Below the pieces are notes generated by a model. It made no database searches. It was given only the letters and a program-made list of their open reading frames with translations, and was not told the origin of the DNA. Shown here one piece after another: positions 1 to 9,800 of a stretch of 64,000 bases of DNA; position 1 is the stretch's first letter; each line of letters begins with the position of its first letter. This DNA comes from Verrucomicrobiia bacterium (GTDB lineage Bacteria; Verrucomicrobiota; Verrucomicrobiia; Limisphaerales; UBA11358). The position numbers and the translations under genes were made by a program. The stretch is taken from assembly GCA_031290985.1 (NCBI GenBank), contig JARLJW010000014.1, positions 62,001 to 126,000 of the forward strand. Direction: 5' to 3'.

Positions 1-1
1 A

Positions 2-1450
2 CTGCTGGCGTGGATTGAGAAGCTCAAATCCAGCCACTCCCGCCGTACGCGGTCGCATAAGGAAAAGTCCGCCGCCGCCCTGCGCGAGCAGGATGCCCGC
101 CTCCGCGCCATCCTCGAAACCGCCGTCGAAGGCATCATCACCATCGACGATCACGGCCGCATCGAATCCGTCAACGCGGCCGCGGAAAAAATCTTCGGGT
201 ACCGCTCCCGCGAAATCATCGGCAAAAACGTCAGCGTCCTCATGCCCATGCCCCATCGCGCGGCGCATGACGGCTACCTGGAAAATTATAAGCAGTCCGG
301 AGTCGCCCGCATCATCGGCATCGGCCGCGAAGTCTCTGGCCGGCGCAAGGATGGCACCATCTTCCCCATGGACCTGTCTGTGAGCGAAGTCAAACTCGCC
401 AGCCGCCGCCTTTTCACCGGCTTCATCCGTGACATCACCGAGCGCAAGGAGGCCGAAAAAGCCCTGCTCCATCACGCCGCCCTCGTCGAATCCTCCGATG
501 ACGCCATCATCGGCAAAACCTTGGACGGCCGCGTCACCAGTTGGAACAATGGCGCGGAACTCGTCTTCGGCTATTCCCGGAAAGAGATGATCGGCAACCC
601 CATCTCACGCCTGATCCCCCCGGGCCGGAAGAATGAGGAGGCCGACATCTTGAAGCGCATCCGCCGCGGCGAATCCGTCGATCATTTCGAAACCGTGCGT
701 CGGTGCAAGAACGGTCGGCTCATCGACATCTCCGTGACCATCTCCCCCATCCGCGACCCGGATGGCAATATCATCGGGGCCTCAAAGGTTGCCCGCGACA
801 TCACTGAACGCAAACGGCTCGAAAAGGAGATCCTCGAGATCAGCGAACGGGAACAGCGCCGCATCGGCCAGGATTTGCACGATGGCCTCTGCCAGCACCT
901 CGCCGGCATTGAGATGTTGAGCCAGGTGCTCGCCCGGAAACTCGGTCCCCGCAACAAGGCCGCCGCCGCCCGCGCCACCGATATCGCCAAGGCCGTCCGC
1001 GAAGGCATCAGCCAGACCCGCCTCCTCGCCCGCGGCCTCTCGCCCGTCACCCTCGAATCCGAGGGCCTCATGTCCGCCCTCGCCGAACTTGCCTTCAACG
1101 CCGAAAAGATGTTCGGCGTCTACTGCGTCTTCGATTGCCCCAAGGTCGTGAAATTTGAGAATCAGGCCGCCGCCACCCACCTCTTCCGCATCGCCCAGGA
1201 GGCCACCTCCAACGCCATCAAGCACGGCAAGGCCACCATCATCACCATCCGCCTGCACGAGGAACCGGCCGGCGTGCGCCTCAGCGTAAGCGACAACGGC
1301 CGCGGCTTTCCGGAAAATTTCTCCGGCAGCACCGGCATGGGCTTGCGCATCATGCAGACCCGCATCGGCATGGTTGGCGGCACGCTGACCTTCGACCGCC
1401 ATCCCGGCGGCGGCGTCACCGTCAATTTCACCGCCCCCAAAACTCGCTGA
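2..1450 (+). CDS. PAS-PAS sensor histidine kinase, 3' part (gene begins before the window)
   Basis: The frame is open from base 2, so the N-terminus lies outside the window; the first Met in frame (242) is internal to a PAS domain and is not the start. Visible order: short coiled segment, PAS domain 1 (ILETAVEGIITIDDHGRIES onward, ending in a PAC segment DITERKEAEKALL), PAS domain 2 (SSDDAIIGKTLDGRVTSWN to DITERKRLEKEIL), a HisKA_3 dimerisation/phosphoacceptor helix with the motif DLHDGLCQHLAG (its His is the likely phosphorylated residue), then a HATPase_c domain with NAIKHG (N box), DNGRGFP (G1) and GMGLRIMQTR (G2). This is the NarX/FixL-like class that phosphorylates NarL-type regulators. 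It is cytoplasmic as far as seen, with no membrane segment in the visible part. The response regulator gene follows after 5 bp, so the two form one operon. The signal is unknown. Confidence 0.93.
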   Translation: MLAWIEKLKSSHSRRTRSHKEKSAAALREQDARLRAILETAVEGIITIDDHGRIESVNAAAEKIFGYRSREIIGKNVSVLMPMPHRAAHDGYLENYKQSGVARIIGIGREVSGRRKDGTIFPMDLSVSEVKLASRRLFTGFIRDITERKEAEKALLHHAALVESSDDAIIGKTLDGRVTSWNNGAELVFGYSRKEMIGNPISRLIPPGRKNEEADILKRIRRGESVDHFETVRRCKNGRLIDISVTISPIRDPDGNIIGASKVARDITERKRLEKEILEISEREQRRIGQDLHDGLCQHLAGIEMLSQVLARKLGPRNKAAAARATDIAKAVREGISQTRLLARGLSPVTLESEGLMSALAELAFNAEKMFGVYCVFDCPKVVKFENQAAATHLFRIAQEATSNAIKHGKATIITIRLHEEPAGVRLSVSDNGRGFPENFSGSTGMGLRIMQTRIGMVGGTLTFDRHPGGGVTVNFTAPKTR

Positions 1451-1455
1451 CTTTC

Positions 1456-2130
1456 ATGGCCACCAAGACCAAAAACCCCGCCCAGCGCCTGCTCGTCATC
1501 GATGACCACCCGATGATGCGCAACGGCCTCGCCCAGTTGATCGACAGCGAAGGCGACCTCAAGGTCACCGCCCAGGCCGACAATGCCGGCCAGGCCATTG
1601 ACCTCGTCGCAAAACAGAAATTTGACCTCGTCCTCTGCGACATCTCCCTGCCCGATAAAAACGGCCTTGAACTGATCAAGGACATCCGCGCGCTGCGCCC
1701 CGAGCTCCCCATCCTCGTCGTCTCCATGCACGACGAAATGATCTACGCCGAGCGCGTGCTCCGCGCCGGCGGCCGCGGCTACATCATGAAACAGGAGGGC
1801 GGCGAAAAATTCATCCGCGCCATCCGGCAGGTGCTTTCCGGGCAGATCTTTGTCAGCGACAAAATGTCCTCCCGCATCCTGGAAATCTTCTCCGGCGGCG
1901 CCAAAAAGAACGACGATTCACCCGTCTCCCGCCTGTCCGACCGCGAATTCGAGGTCTTCCAGCTCATCGGCCACGGCAAGGGCACCCGCGACATCGCCGG
2001 ACAATTGCACCTCAGCGTCAAGACCGTCGAAGTCCACCGCGCCAACATCAAGGAGAAATTGAACCTGCAGACTGCCACCGAACTCGTCCGCTTCGCCGTC
2101 CGCTGGGCCGATTCCGAAGGCGACAAATAA
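1456..2130 (+). CDS. NarL/FixJ-family response regulator
   Basis: The product is 224 aa, the usual length for the family. The receiver domain (about residues 11-130) has the acidic pair D16-D17 and the likely phosphoacceptor D62 in LCDISLPDKNG. A LuxR-type helix-turn-helix (about 157-218) contains LSDREFEVFQLIGHGKGTRD and a recognition helix in LSVKTVEVHRANIKEKL. It starts 5 bp after the kinase stop, so it is almost certainly the partner of that kinase: phosphotransfer to D62 would promote dimerisation and DNA binding. Codon use is GC-rich like the kinase and unlike the island that follows. Target genes cannot be told from the window. Confidence 0.95.
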   Translation: MATKTKNPAQRLLVIDDHPMMRNGLAQLIDSEGDLKVTAQADNAGQAIDLVAKQKFDLVLCDISLPDKNGLELIKDIRALRPELPILVVSMHDEMIYAERVLRAGGRGYIMKQEGGEKFIRAIRQVLSGQIFVSDKMSSRILEIFSGGAKKNDDSPVSRLSDREFEVFQLIGHGKGTRDIAGQLHLSVKTVEVHRANIKEKLNLQTATELVRFAVRWADSEGDK

Positions 2131-2299
2131 TCGCCCCCGGAACGCTCCTGCGACCCGCAGGAATGTTGCCGCACCAGATGATTCGAGTTCTCAGCAGCCA
2201 TGCCCACATGGCAGCCGGACCACCACAACATCAGCCACTTCTACATCATCAGCCGCAGCGACCGGTCGCCGGAACCCGGCTGCCGGGAAATGAAATGGT

Positions 2300-2527
2300 T
2301 CAACCTGGCTGCCGCCGCTCGACCCGGGAATTCTTGAATTGCTCATCACAGATGAGAACAAAATTTCCACTGATGCCCTCATGGGTGACAAAACGCTGCA
2401 GCAGCGCCGCCGGAAATTGAACTGTCTGACCGTTGTTGCATTCCACGAACACCTGCCGCACCGTGCCGCGATAATAGTCCAGATACTGATCGGCCGTAAT
2501 GCGGAGTCGGAATTCGTAGCGGTGCAT
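2300..2527 (-). CDS. DUF2835-family small protein
   Basis: This 75-aa protein contains the whole compact DUF2835 pattern as I remember it: an ITADQYLDYYRG start, then VRQVFVECNNGQTVQFPAALL, then RFVTHEGISGNFVLICDE. DUF2835 proteins are small single-domain proteins of unknown function, known to me mainly from gammaproteobacteria, so its presence here suggests transfer. It stands alone between the response-regulator operon and a recombinase remnant, in what looks like the residue of an older element inserted at the tRNA-Leu site. Long open frames on both strands overlap it, but only this frame has recognisable family sequence. Confidence 0.72.
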   Translation of the reverse strand: MHRYEFRLRITADQYLDYYRGTVRQVFVECNNGQTVQFPAALLQRFVTHEGISGNFVLICDEQFKNSRVERRQPG

Positions 2528-2581
2528 GGCCTCACTTTTAAAATTCCTGGAAGCGGATACAAGCCAGGAATTCAGAAAGGA

Positions 2582-2722
2582 CTACCAACCACGTGTCGCG
2601 TCGGGCATGGCATCATGGTTCGAGACAATGTCCTCAAAGCTGGTCTGCGCATAAGCACGCCCATTGCCATGCCAGAGTCCGCGCACGGGTTGCTTGCGCC
2701 CGTCCAAAACTTTTGCGAACAT
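2582..2722 (-). pseudogene. Remnant of a tyrosine recombinase N-terminal arm-binding domain
   Basis: A 46-codon frame reads MFAKVLDGRKQPVRGLWHGN and a little more, then stops. The KVLDGRKQPxRGLWxxNG pattern is the N-terminal arm-type DNA-binding domain of a group of tyrosine recombinases, and the same pattern occurs at about 41394 in the pseudogene next to the intact tRNA-Leu. In both places the KVLDG codon lies about 155 bp from the tRNA 5' end (2713 to 2867; 41394 to 41550). The core-binding and catalytic domains are missing, so this is the stump of an earlier integrative element. Confidence 0.65.
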
Positions 2723-2866
2723 CACTGCGTGATTTTGACTTGCGCCAGCCTATTTGAGGCCGCTTTGGCCTGCGTGACGTTTCCCGTCGTTAAAGCAGCG
2801 CCGATGGCGGAACAGGTACAAGTTGGAACGGGCGAAAAATCACATTCATGCTGAAAACCTTGGGCC

Positions 2867-2905
2867 GCCGGTGTGGCGAAATGGCAGACGCACAGGACTT
2901 AAAAT
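2867..2905 (+). repeat. 39-bp copy of the tRNA-Leu 5' half (probable attachment-site scar)
   Basis: These 39 bases are identical to 41550-41588, the first 39 bases of the intact tRNA-Leu: acceptor strand, D arm, anticodon stem and most of the anticodon loop. Identity stops just after the anticodon. Flanking bases on both sides differ. A break inside the anticodon loop is a classic crossover position for tRNA-targeting recombinases. The sequence cannot make a tRNA, since it lacks the 3' half. Confidence 0.9.
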
Positions 2906-3304
2906 TCGACTTTCGGCCATTTTTTGCGATTTCTTGCCATCGCTTAAAACACTCACTTAGATATTGAATCCATTGGTTAAACTGCTGTTTTTAGCTGTCA
3001 AATTTGACATTTGATTCAAACAGGCAAAGTGTAGCAAAAAGTGTCGCAATTTTATTTTCAAATTTCACCGTTTTTTGCACCCCGTGTGTGCGCTCCAGTG
3101 GAACTTTTGGAAGACGCCGGAGGATTGAATTCAGGCCGACTTGGCTGAGGGCACTTTGTGGATTTGATCGAATTCGCCCGCAACCGCACGCTGGTGAAAT
3201 TCGTCAATTGCTTCTTGGGTGACATATTGCCTTCCGGCAATATTGACGATCTTTAACCAACCCTTCTTGTGCCACCGCTAGGCTGAACATGACTCTCATT
3301 GCTA
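2906..3304. other. No gene; left end of the island
   Basis: I see no credible coding sequence in these 399 bases. Short open frames on both strands lack family resemblance. The only structure noted is the pair of GTGTNGCAA direct repeats at 3029-3049. Confidence 0.6.
3029..3049 (+). repeat. Paired GTGTNGCAA direct repeats, candidate recombinase arm sites (left end)
   Basis: GTGTAGCAA (3029-3037) and GTGTCGCAA (3041-3049) lie 12 bp apart, 124 bp inside the left tRNA scar. The same two words in the opposite order lie at 41480-41499 near the right end. Short direct repeats near the core site are typical arm-type sites of tyrosine recombinases; the assignment here is inference. Confidence 0.4.
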
Positions 3305-4549
3305 TCAATTTGCGTTCGCCCGCCGTCGTAAATGCCATACGAGTAACAATGCGATGGGATACACTGCTGCCATAACATAAAAGCACCTGTTATAGGAACC
3401 ATGGTCAATAAACCAAGCAACGGCCTTGTTCATAAACAATCCGCCCAACGCGCTGCCACAAGCAATCGCACCAAACGCCGTTCCTAAAATGCGCCGGGGA
3501 ACAATATCAACAATCAACGCGGTGATGTTGCTCAACCAAGCGGTGGAAGCGTAGGCCACAATCATGGCGACGCCAATAACCACCATTGTGGTTGGCAGAA
3601 ATGGAATCACACCGATCATCGGAGCCACACAGGCACTCACCAGCATTATCCAAATTCGCGATGCTGAGGGTTTGACACCGCGTTTCACCAACCAACCGGA
3701 AAGGAATCCGCCTGCAGTGAAACCGATGGTCGCTGCGCCGAAAATTAACCACATGATGGCCAAGCCCTTTTGTTCGAGTCCTCGCCCATCATGCAAATAT
3801 TTTGGGAACCAGAATTGGAAGAAATACCAGACAGGGTCGGTGATCAACCTCGCCAGCATGAGTATCCACACCAGTGGTTCGCGTAATACGCGACCCCACA
3901 GAATCAATTCAGACTCTCTTGGCTCGGTCGGTTTTAGGTTAGCCGCCAGCAATGTTTTTTCCTTATCAGTGATGTGAGGATGTGAGGCAGGATCCCTACA
4001 TACCCAGAGCCAGAAGATCAGCCATAAGCAGGCAACCACCGGTGTGACGGCAAAAACCCAGCGCCAGCCAAAGTTTTCTGCAATCAATACAACCAAAACC
4101 GGGGCAATCGTCGCCCCAACAGCACCGCCAGCACTGTAAATGCCCACCGCCACACCGCGTTCCGTGGGAGGAAACCACTCGGCCACCGCTTTGGGGGATG
4201 CGGTATAACACCCGGCTTCGCCCAATCCCAACATAAAGCGCAAGACGCAAAACTGCCAGAGGGATCGAGCCAGTCCCGTGAACCCATTGGCGATGGTCCA
4301 CCAAACGACAAATAATGCCAGGCTCCTGCGCGCACCCAGCTTGTCTACAATACGACCAGACAACAAGTTGGCGATCGTGTAAGCAATCAGAAAATAGTTA
4401 ATAATGGACGCGTACTGCTGGTTGCTAATGCCCAAATCCTTCTGGATGGTTGAAGCCAGCAGACCAAGCACATTGCGGTCAACGTAGTTCAACAGCGCTG
4501 CAATAAAAAGGGCAAATGCAACCAACCAACGCAGATTTTTGATCTTCAT
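3305..4549 (-). CDS. MFS transporter, ACS family (hexuronate/galactonate-type)
   Basis: This 414-aa inner-membrane protein has the layout of 12-helix major facilitator proteins. It opens with a helix followed by LLNYVDRNVLGLLASTIQKD, the NYxDR signature of the anion:cation symporter family that includes ExuT and DgoT; a loop 2-3 motif follows (SGRIVDKLGARRSL), then RFMLGLGEAGCYTASPKAVA with the GEAG helix-5 signature. It most likely imports an acidic monosaccharide released by the secreted enzymes, though substrate cannot be read from sequence alone. It is the last gene of the leftward glycosidase series, 38 bp after the GH59 stop. No TonB receptor or SusD protein is seen, so this locus does not follow the Bacteroidota design. 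Confidence 0.85.
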   Translation of the reverse strand: MKIKNLRWLVAFALFIAALLNYVDRNVLGLLASTIQKDLGISNQQYASIINYFLIAYTIANLLSGRIVDKLGARRSLALFVVWWTIANGFTGLARSLWQFCVLRFMLGLGEAGCYTASPKAVAEWFPPTERGVAVGIYSAGGAVGATIAPVLVVLIAENFGWRWVFAVTPVVACLWLIFWLWVCRDPASHPHITDKEKTLLAANLKPTEPRESELILWGRVLREPLVWILMLARLITDPVWYFFQFWFPKYLHDGRGLEQKGLAIMWLIFGAATIGFTAGGFLSGWLVKRGVKPSASRIWIMLVSACVAPMIGVIPFLPTTMVVIGVAMIVAYASTAWLSNITALIVDIVPRRILGTAFGAIACGSALGGLFMNKAVAWFIDHGSYNRCFYVMAAVYPIALLLVWHLRRRANAN

Positions 4550-4587
4550 TTATTTGCAATATTCTCTAAAGTTGGACACTCATGTTG

Positions 4588-6852
4588 TTACTGTATGCCA
4601 ATCCCTCGTCGCTTCGGAATGATATTAATGGGCGACGGGTCAAAAGCATCAGAGGCGGGCGTTGGAGTCGGAGCATTGAGGCCTTTTATCATTACATTGT
4701 CGAAATATGGCGTGCTGAGTTTGCGTTCGCCAGCACCAGCCATCAAACCAGCCATACCATGCGCATATAGCAGGTTGGTTGCACTCAGAACTGGCACCCC
4801 ATCAACCAAGCCTTTTATTGTAATATCATCAAAGCAAAGCTTCAGATTGTGCCATTGATTGGAACCAATATTTGGAAGCACCACTTTACCTAGCAACTTT
4901 TCGCCACCAACGCCATCGCCTTGTCCACTTTTGATGAGTGCCTGTTGTTCGGCATCTCCTTCAATAACGGCCTGATTCCTCTTGAGACCGCGAATGACGA
5001 CCAGTCGGCACGTGCCATCATCCGCTAGGCTTAAGTAATAGCCTTTTGGAATATTTCGAAATCCCGGGCCGACGTCATTTATCCGGCCCATGATGCCAGC
5101 CGTGTCACCAGTATTCAGGAGAACATCTGCGCTAACTTCATAGTTGTCCCATTGATAATTTCCAAGGATGGTATATGGGAACTGCTCCGGCGCCCACGAA
5201 TTCGGGGGGACCGGGATGACCTGACGCAGACATTTTCCTGACTGATCCTGACGGTCAGTAATTTCGAAAACATCAGCAATGTCAGCCGTATAACGTGGCA
5301 AATAACCCCACTCTTTCGAATTTGAATATTCCTCAAACGTCTCTAAGTAAGGGAATGGGAATGGCCTTGCCCCAGGAATGTTCGTAAAGGAGCCCTTCAT
5401 TTGACCAGCTGTTGTCGAAAGGGAGCAAATGGAATCGGGCTCGACCAAAACGGTTATCACGCCATCCTCCGGCTTGAGGTCGGCTTGTCGGATGAATTGT
5501 TCCTTCACGTTGCTGCGCCAATTACATAGTTTCTTTCTGGATAGGTTGCTGCCGATCTCGAAGCGAATGCGTTGTGGTACTTTGGCTTCCTTAGTCTCGA
5601 TAATAATACTGTAATCGTCATTCTGTTGCGACTTGAGCGTGACATAACTGCCTCCACTGGCCAGATGACCGCATCCGCCTTTAAGATACATCCAACCAAC
5701 TTGCGTGAACTGTCCATAATGCGCATACCCCCATAAAGCGCTGCGAACTTCAAAGTGGCCGCTCCATGGCCAATATGCTAAAAGCATGGACGGGTCTTCC
5801 GAATAAGGTTCGATCGGATAAAGCCCAGCTATGTCATACCAATTCATGATTTTAGTCGCACCGCTGCGGATGAAGTTTTCGTTAAAAGCCTGGACAATGC
5901 CAACGGCACAATCAAACCCCTTCAAATAGACATGCTCTTCCGTGTCCCAAATCGGCTTGTTCCATTTTGCCGCCAATTTTTGCACTTCCATCGAGGCAGG
6001 CCTCTTCACACATGTGTGCGCGCTGATGACGTCAATTGCATCGCGCAGTTTTTCATCAGAAAGCATATTTTTGATGAAGTCAAACTTGTCATCCGGCCAA
6101 TTGTCAAATCCATGAAGTTTGACGCTTTGAAAACCACTGGCATTGAGGGTTGCCCTCAGGCGCTTCGCGAAGTCAAAGCTAACGCCTTTTTCATTGCGAC
6201 AGCCAATTGCGTCTAACTGCATGCCGTAAACGTCGCGTAACCCTTGAAGCCATTTCACGTAGTAGTCGGCTGCGTCCTGAGACCAAAACTCGCCATTTCC
6301 AATCCAGCCGGGTGCGCTCCATGCGGTGCCGTCTAAAACTATTTTAGGATTGCGCTGTTTTGCCTCCCGCATTATCCACCAGGTGTAGCCTCGGAAATAG
6401 TTAAGATCATCACGCGTATGCATGTGGCTCGGAGACGACCCTTGCGTAGAATTACCGTCACCCGGTATCTCCACATATAACGCGCTAACTGAGGCACCGA
6501 ACTTGGGTTTGAATACCAAGTCGAGAATCTGGTTCCGCTGGGGCTCGGGATAATCCTTAAGCAAAACGGATGTCGCCCCGCCGCCATTAACGACACCGAT
6601 GCCGTCAAAGCGCTTATCCACAGCGCTCCCGTCGAGCCTTACAACTTGGATGCCAGAAACTGGACTCATCACATCCCCAAAAACTGATCTGCCTGCTCCC
6701 AACATGATGGCGATAGACAGCAGCATTCTTGACCATGGCAAAGTGAGCCATCGAGAATCATCATGCGATGGCTTCACCTGTTCATCGATTTTATCATGGC
6801 TTATCATATCGGCTTCGTTTCTATGTATGGCAGATGAGGCATTCCGAAACAC
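4588..6852 (-). CDS. GH59 galactocerebrosidase-like beta-galactosidase, secreted
   Basis: The 754-aa protein resembles animal galactosylceramidase (GH59) across its length: FDGIGVVNGGGATSVLLKDY near the start of the barrel, EPQRNQILDLVFKP, PSHMHTRDDLNYFRGYTWW, and WSGHFEVRSALWG later. By position in these motifs the acid/base is E221 (GCRNEKG) and the nucleophile E305 (WDTEEH). After a beta-sandwich linker the last 240 residues match the GALC lectin-like domain (LETFEEY, then YEVSADVLLNTGDTAGIMGR). A hydrophobic stretch at about residues 43-59 is a likely export signal, so a start at Met16 or later is also possible. The GTG start overlaps the upstream stop by 1 bp (TAGTG), implying coupling. 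The expected activity is release of terminal beta-galactose; the natural substrate is unknown. Confidence 0.85.
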   Translation of the reverse strand: MFRNASSAIHRNEADMISHDKIDEQVKPSHDDSRWLTLPWSRMLLSIAIMLGAGRSVFGDVMSPVSGIQVVRLDGSAVDKRFDGIGVVNGGGATSVLLKDYPEPQRNQILDLVFKPKFGASVSALYVEIPGDGNSTQGSSPSHMHTRDDLNYFRGYTWWIMREAKQRNPKIVLDGTAWSAPGWIGNGEFWSQDAADYYVKWLQGLRDVYGMQLDAIGCRNEKGVSFDFAKRLRATLNASGFQSVKLHGFDNWPDDKFDFIKNMLSDEKLRDAIDVISAHTCVKRPASMEVQKLAAKWNKPIWDTEEHVYLKGFDCAVGIVQAFNENFIRSGATKIMNWYDIAGLYPIEPYSEDPSMLLAYWPWSGHFEVRSALWGYAHYGQFTQVGWMYLKGGCGHLASGGSYVTLKSQQNDDYSIIIETKEAKVPQRIRFEIGSNLSRKKLCNWRSNVKEQFIRQADLKPEDGVITVLVEPDSICSLSTTAGQMKGSFTNIPGARPFPFPYLETFEEYSNSKEWGYLPRYTADIADVFEITDRQDQSGKCLRQVIPVPPNSWAPEQFPYTILGNYQWDNYEVSADVLLNTGDTAGIMGRINDVGPGFRNIPKGYYLSLADDGTCRLVVIRGLKRNQAVIEGDAEQQALIKSGQGDGVGGEKLLGKVVLPNIGSNQWHNLKLCFDDITIKGLVDGVPVLSATNLLYAHGMAGLMAGAGERKLSTPYFDNVMIKGLNAPTPTPASDAFDPSPINIIPKRRGIGIQ

Positions 6853-9800
6853 TAGTTCCGGCTCACTGACTTTATATCTGTGGAAACAACCCTATGGCCG
6901 TGATTGAGGACCCCCTCGACTCGGAACTCCAATTTTGAATCCAAATCATCAATCGGCACATTGAACTCAAACGGATATGTGCTATCTGTCATTTCATGCC
7001 AGGCGCCATCCGAACAACGATAAATCAGCTTGGCCTGTTGAAGAACCGTGGCGTCGGCGGCAAGCCACACGTAGGCATTATTTAAACCGCGACCGAAGCT
7101 AAACAACATGCCACTCACTTGGCCGATGGGTGTGTTCGTAAATATGACATAACTCGAACCGGTTGTAGGCGTGACTTTCGCATCAAGCACCTTGTCTTGA
7201 TACGTCGCAATCGGTTTCAATCCATCAATAGCTACGGCGGCTATCCCCTTTGCGGAAATTGACAAGGTCATGCTACCATTTCGCAGAATAGCTTGTTTGG
7301 CTGGCCCATGGTCCAGCCAAACAGTTGCTGAATATGTCGCATTCGCATCGATACCCGGAATCTCAATGGAGGCAGTGGTTACAACCTTGTTAGGAGATTG
7401 ATTCATCAATGCAAAATAAAATTTATCGTTGCCGCGGGCAGAAATGTAATTGATTTGAGTGGAGTCGGACTTGACGGCACCACGCGGCATGTACAACCAC
7501 ACATTCGTGTCACCGCAAAAGCTTCCCGGGCGATCGCCATACACGCGGCTCTGAAGATACGCATAGCCCTGAGCATAGCGGGCTGGAAAGCAAATCTGTC
7601 CGCGGGAACGCACCTCTGCATCGGTAATTAGATAGTCAAATAAAAGCGCAATGTGCGGCCAAATATGATTAAAATAAAAAAGGTTGTAGCGCTTGTTTCG
7701 CACCGGCAAGGTGGTCGGATAGTCTGAATCCGCATAGGCAGTTGAAAATTCATGATTGATGCTGTAACCAGGATAATTTGCATACCGACCCACAACTGCA
7801 TTATGGGCAATATCACTGAAGAATTCGTCTCCCCTCAGCCTGGCGAGCCGCAAATAAAACGGCGCATAATGTGTAAGAAAAATGGCTGCGTTGTCCATAT
7901 AAGTGTTTGCAGCTTCAGGGGTAAGTCCAACCTGTGAAACCCGCCACGCCGGTACTGTAACTGTGTTCGTGCGATAGATGGACATTTGTATTTGCACTTT
8001 GTTTGAAGGTACTGCTGGGCTCATGGCGCAAAAGCGGCTATACTCTTCAGCCCCGGTTTCAGCCGCTAGTAGATAGCGCTCATCGCCTGCGTCCTGATAA
8101 AGCTCCAATAATTGCATCCAGCGCGGCGTAAAATCGACCCAGAATTCGGCATGTTCTGGAAAATTTGTTTGCGGCGTTGTGATGCAGTTTGAAATATAAG
8201 CGTCTGCCAGCGCCTTGGCATAAATAAGATAAAACCCTTCTCCCGTAAGTCGGTATAATGCCAAATTATCAACCCATCTTGAATCTCCGCTGACCACATT
8301 CAGATTCAAAGCCCGAGGGCTATTAAATCGTTGAAAGGCGCTCTGTCGCAACACCCACGATCGGCCTTCAGAAAAATGAAACAGGGAAGACCATTCAAAG
8401 ACTTCTCCAGTCGGACCGCCCATTTTGGCCGAAGCTCCCTGATCAGTTTCGTTAGTCGCCGTTGTGAATAGATATTTTTCGCGGGAGATCAAATATTCAA
8501 CCATAGGCATTGCCCGCTGGTCAAAAATCTCCTGGCGGTCGGTGATCATAGCTACGGACATGGGATGAAGGGCGGAGACGACTTTGACCGTATTTTTAAC
8601 ATCTGTGCTATAGTCGCAGCCATGCAAATCTGCGTTCCACCCCGATAAATTATCATCCAGGGCAAACTCAATCATGTTTTGGATGGTGGTATTGAGCGAA
8701 CACGATTCATTTTGTCGCATGTCACCAACCCCATAAAGGTGTCTAGCCAAATATCGAAAGGAATCGTAAATGTCGCCTTGCCGCACAATAATTCTGAAAG
8801 TCGCTGTATAGGCAGATTTGGTGGAGAGTTTCGAATCTGCTTCGCCAAGGACTGGAGCAAAAAACATCGGTTGAGCCTGACCGGCTTCATTCCTCAGAAG
8901 CACGCCGCAACGAGAATTGTTTAAGGTTGGCAACCTGAACGGTAAAAACTCGGGGTCAGCGACCAATCCAAAAGTGTTGGAGTTAACCGTCAACATGGTT
9001 GTCACCAAGGAACACATGTGCTCCAACGAAAGTATGGACATGCTAGGAAAACGTTTCTGCTGCCATACCTCCGGCTGCCACAGTGCGTCAATTGCATGCA
9101 ATGCGAATTGAGGCGATCCACAGTAGCCGACTGAAAAGAAACCCTCGCGTGATGGCGTTAGGGTGAAGCTCACTTTTGGCTCCCCGTCAGATTCAGGCAA
9201 AGTGATATCGGCAACCAGTTTAAAGAGAGGATGATGAGCAAATGTCCAAGTAATCGCCCCATTCGTCATAACCGCACTGACCGCTGAAATGTTTATGGCC
9301 TTCTCAAGTTTAAGATAATCCATCGTAACAAAGCCATCCGGCTTTTTCCATTGTGGTGACTTAATGTTGCACTTTTCCGGCCCCAGTACTGAAGTTATCT
9401 TTGGGTTGTTCGCAGTATAGAAGATTTTGAAGTCTGGCTTGAATACGAACGCACGGCAGTCGGCACCCTTAATTGAAACCGCATTATTTGATAGCAGCTC
9501 TAATTTGTAAAACCGGTTAGTAATTCCGGTTGCTCCAGACGCAGTTTCCAAACAATGCGCCTCCTGTGTCGGTGGTTCCATCACGTTGGTTAGTGCCTCA
9601 AACCAGTGTTCTGCGATCTTCTCCGCCCCATAGGCATTAGGATGCACATGATCCTCAATAGTGTCAGTGCGCCAGTCAAACCCATCGGCCATGTTTATAT
9701 TAATTACCCATTGTTCGGGGGTGTTTTCGCGCTCTGCCAACTGCTTAAGTTCCGTATTCAATTGTGGAATATATTCATATTTTGGCAATTTTCCGCTGGG

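Noticed and set aside
782-1402. Minus-strand open frame of 206 codons inside the sensor kinase gene
   Set aside because: It is a shadow of GC-rich kinase coding, and the plus strand has complete PAS, HisKA_3 and HATPase motifs.
2339-2854. Plus-strand open frame of 171 codons left of the tRNA scar
   Set aside because: It lies across the DUF2835 gene and the recombinase stump, both of which have family sequence on the minus strand, and its own translation resembles nothing.
2867-2950. A tRNA-Leu with unusual sequence
   Set aside because: The match stops in the anticodon loop and the following bases cannot form a variable or T arm.
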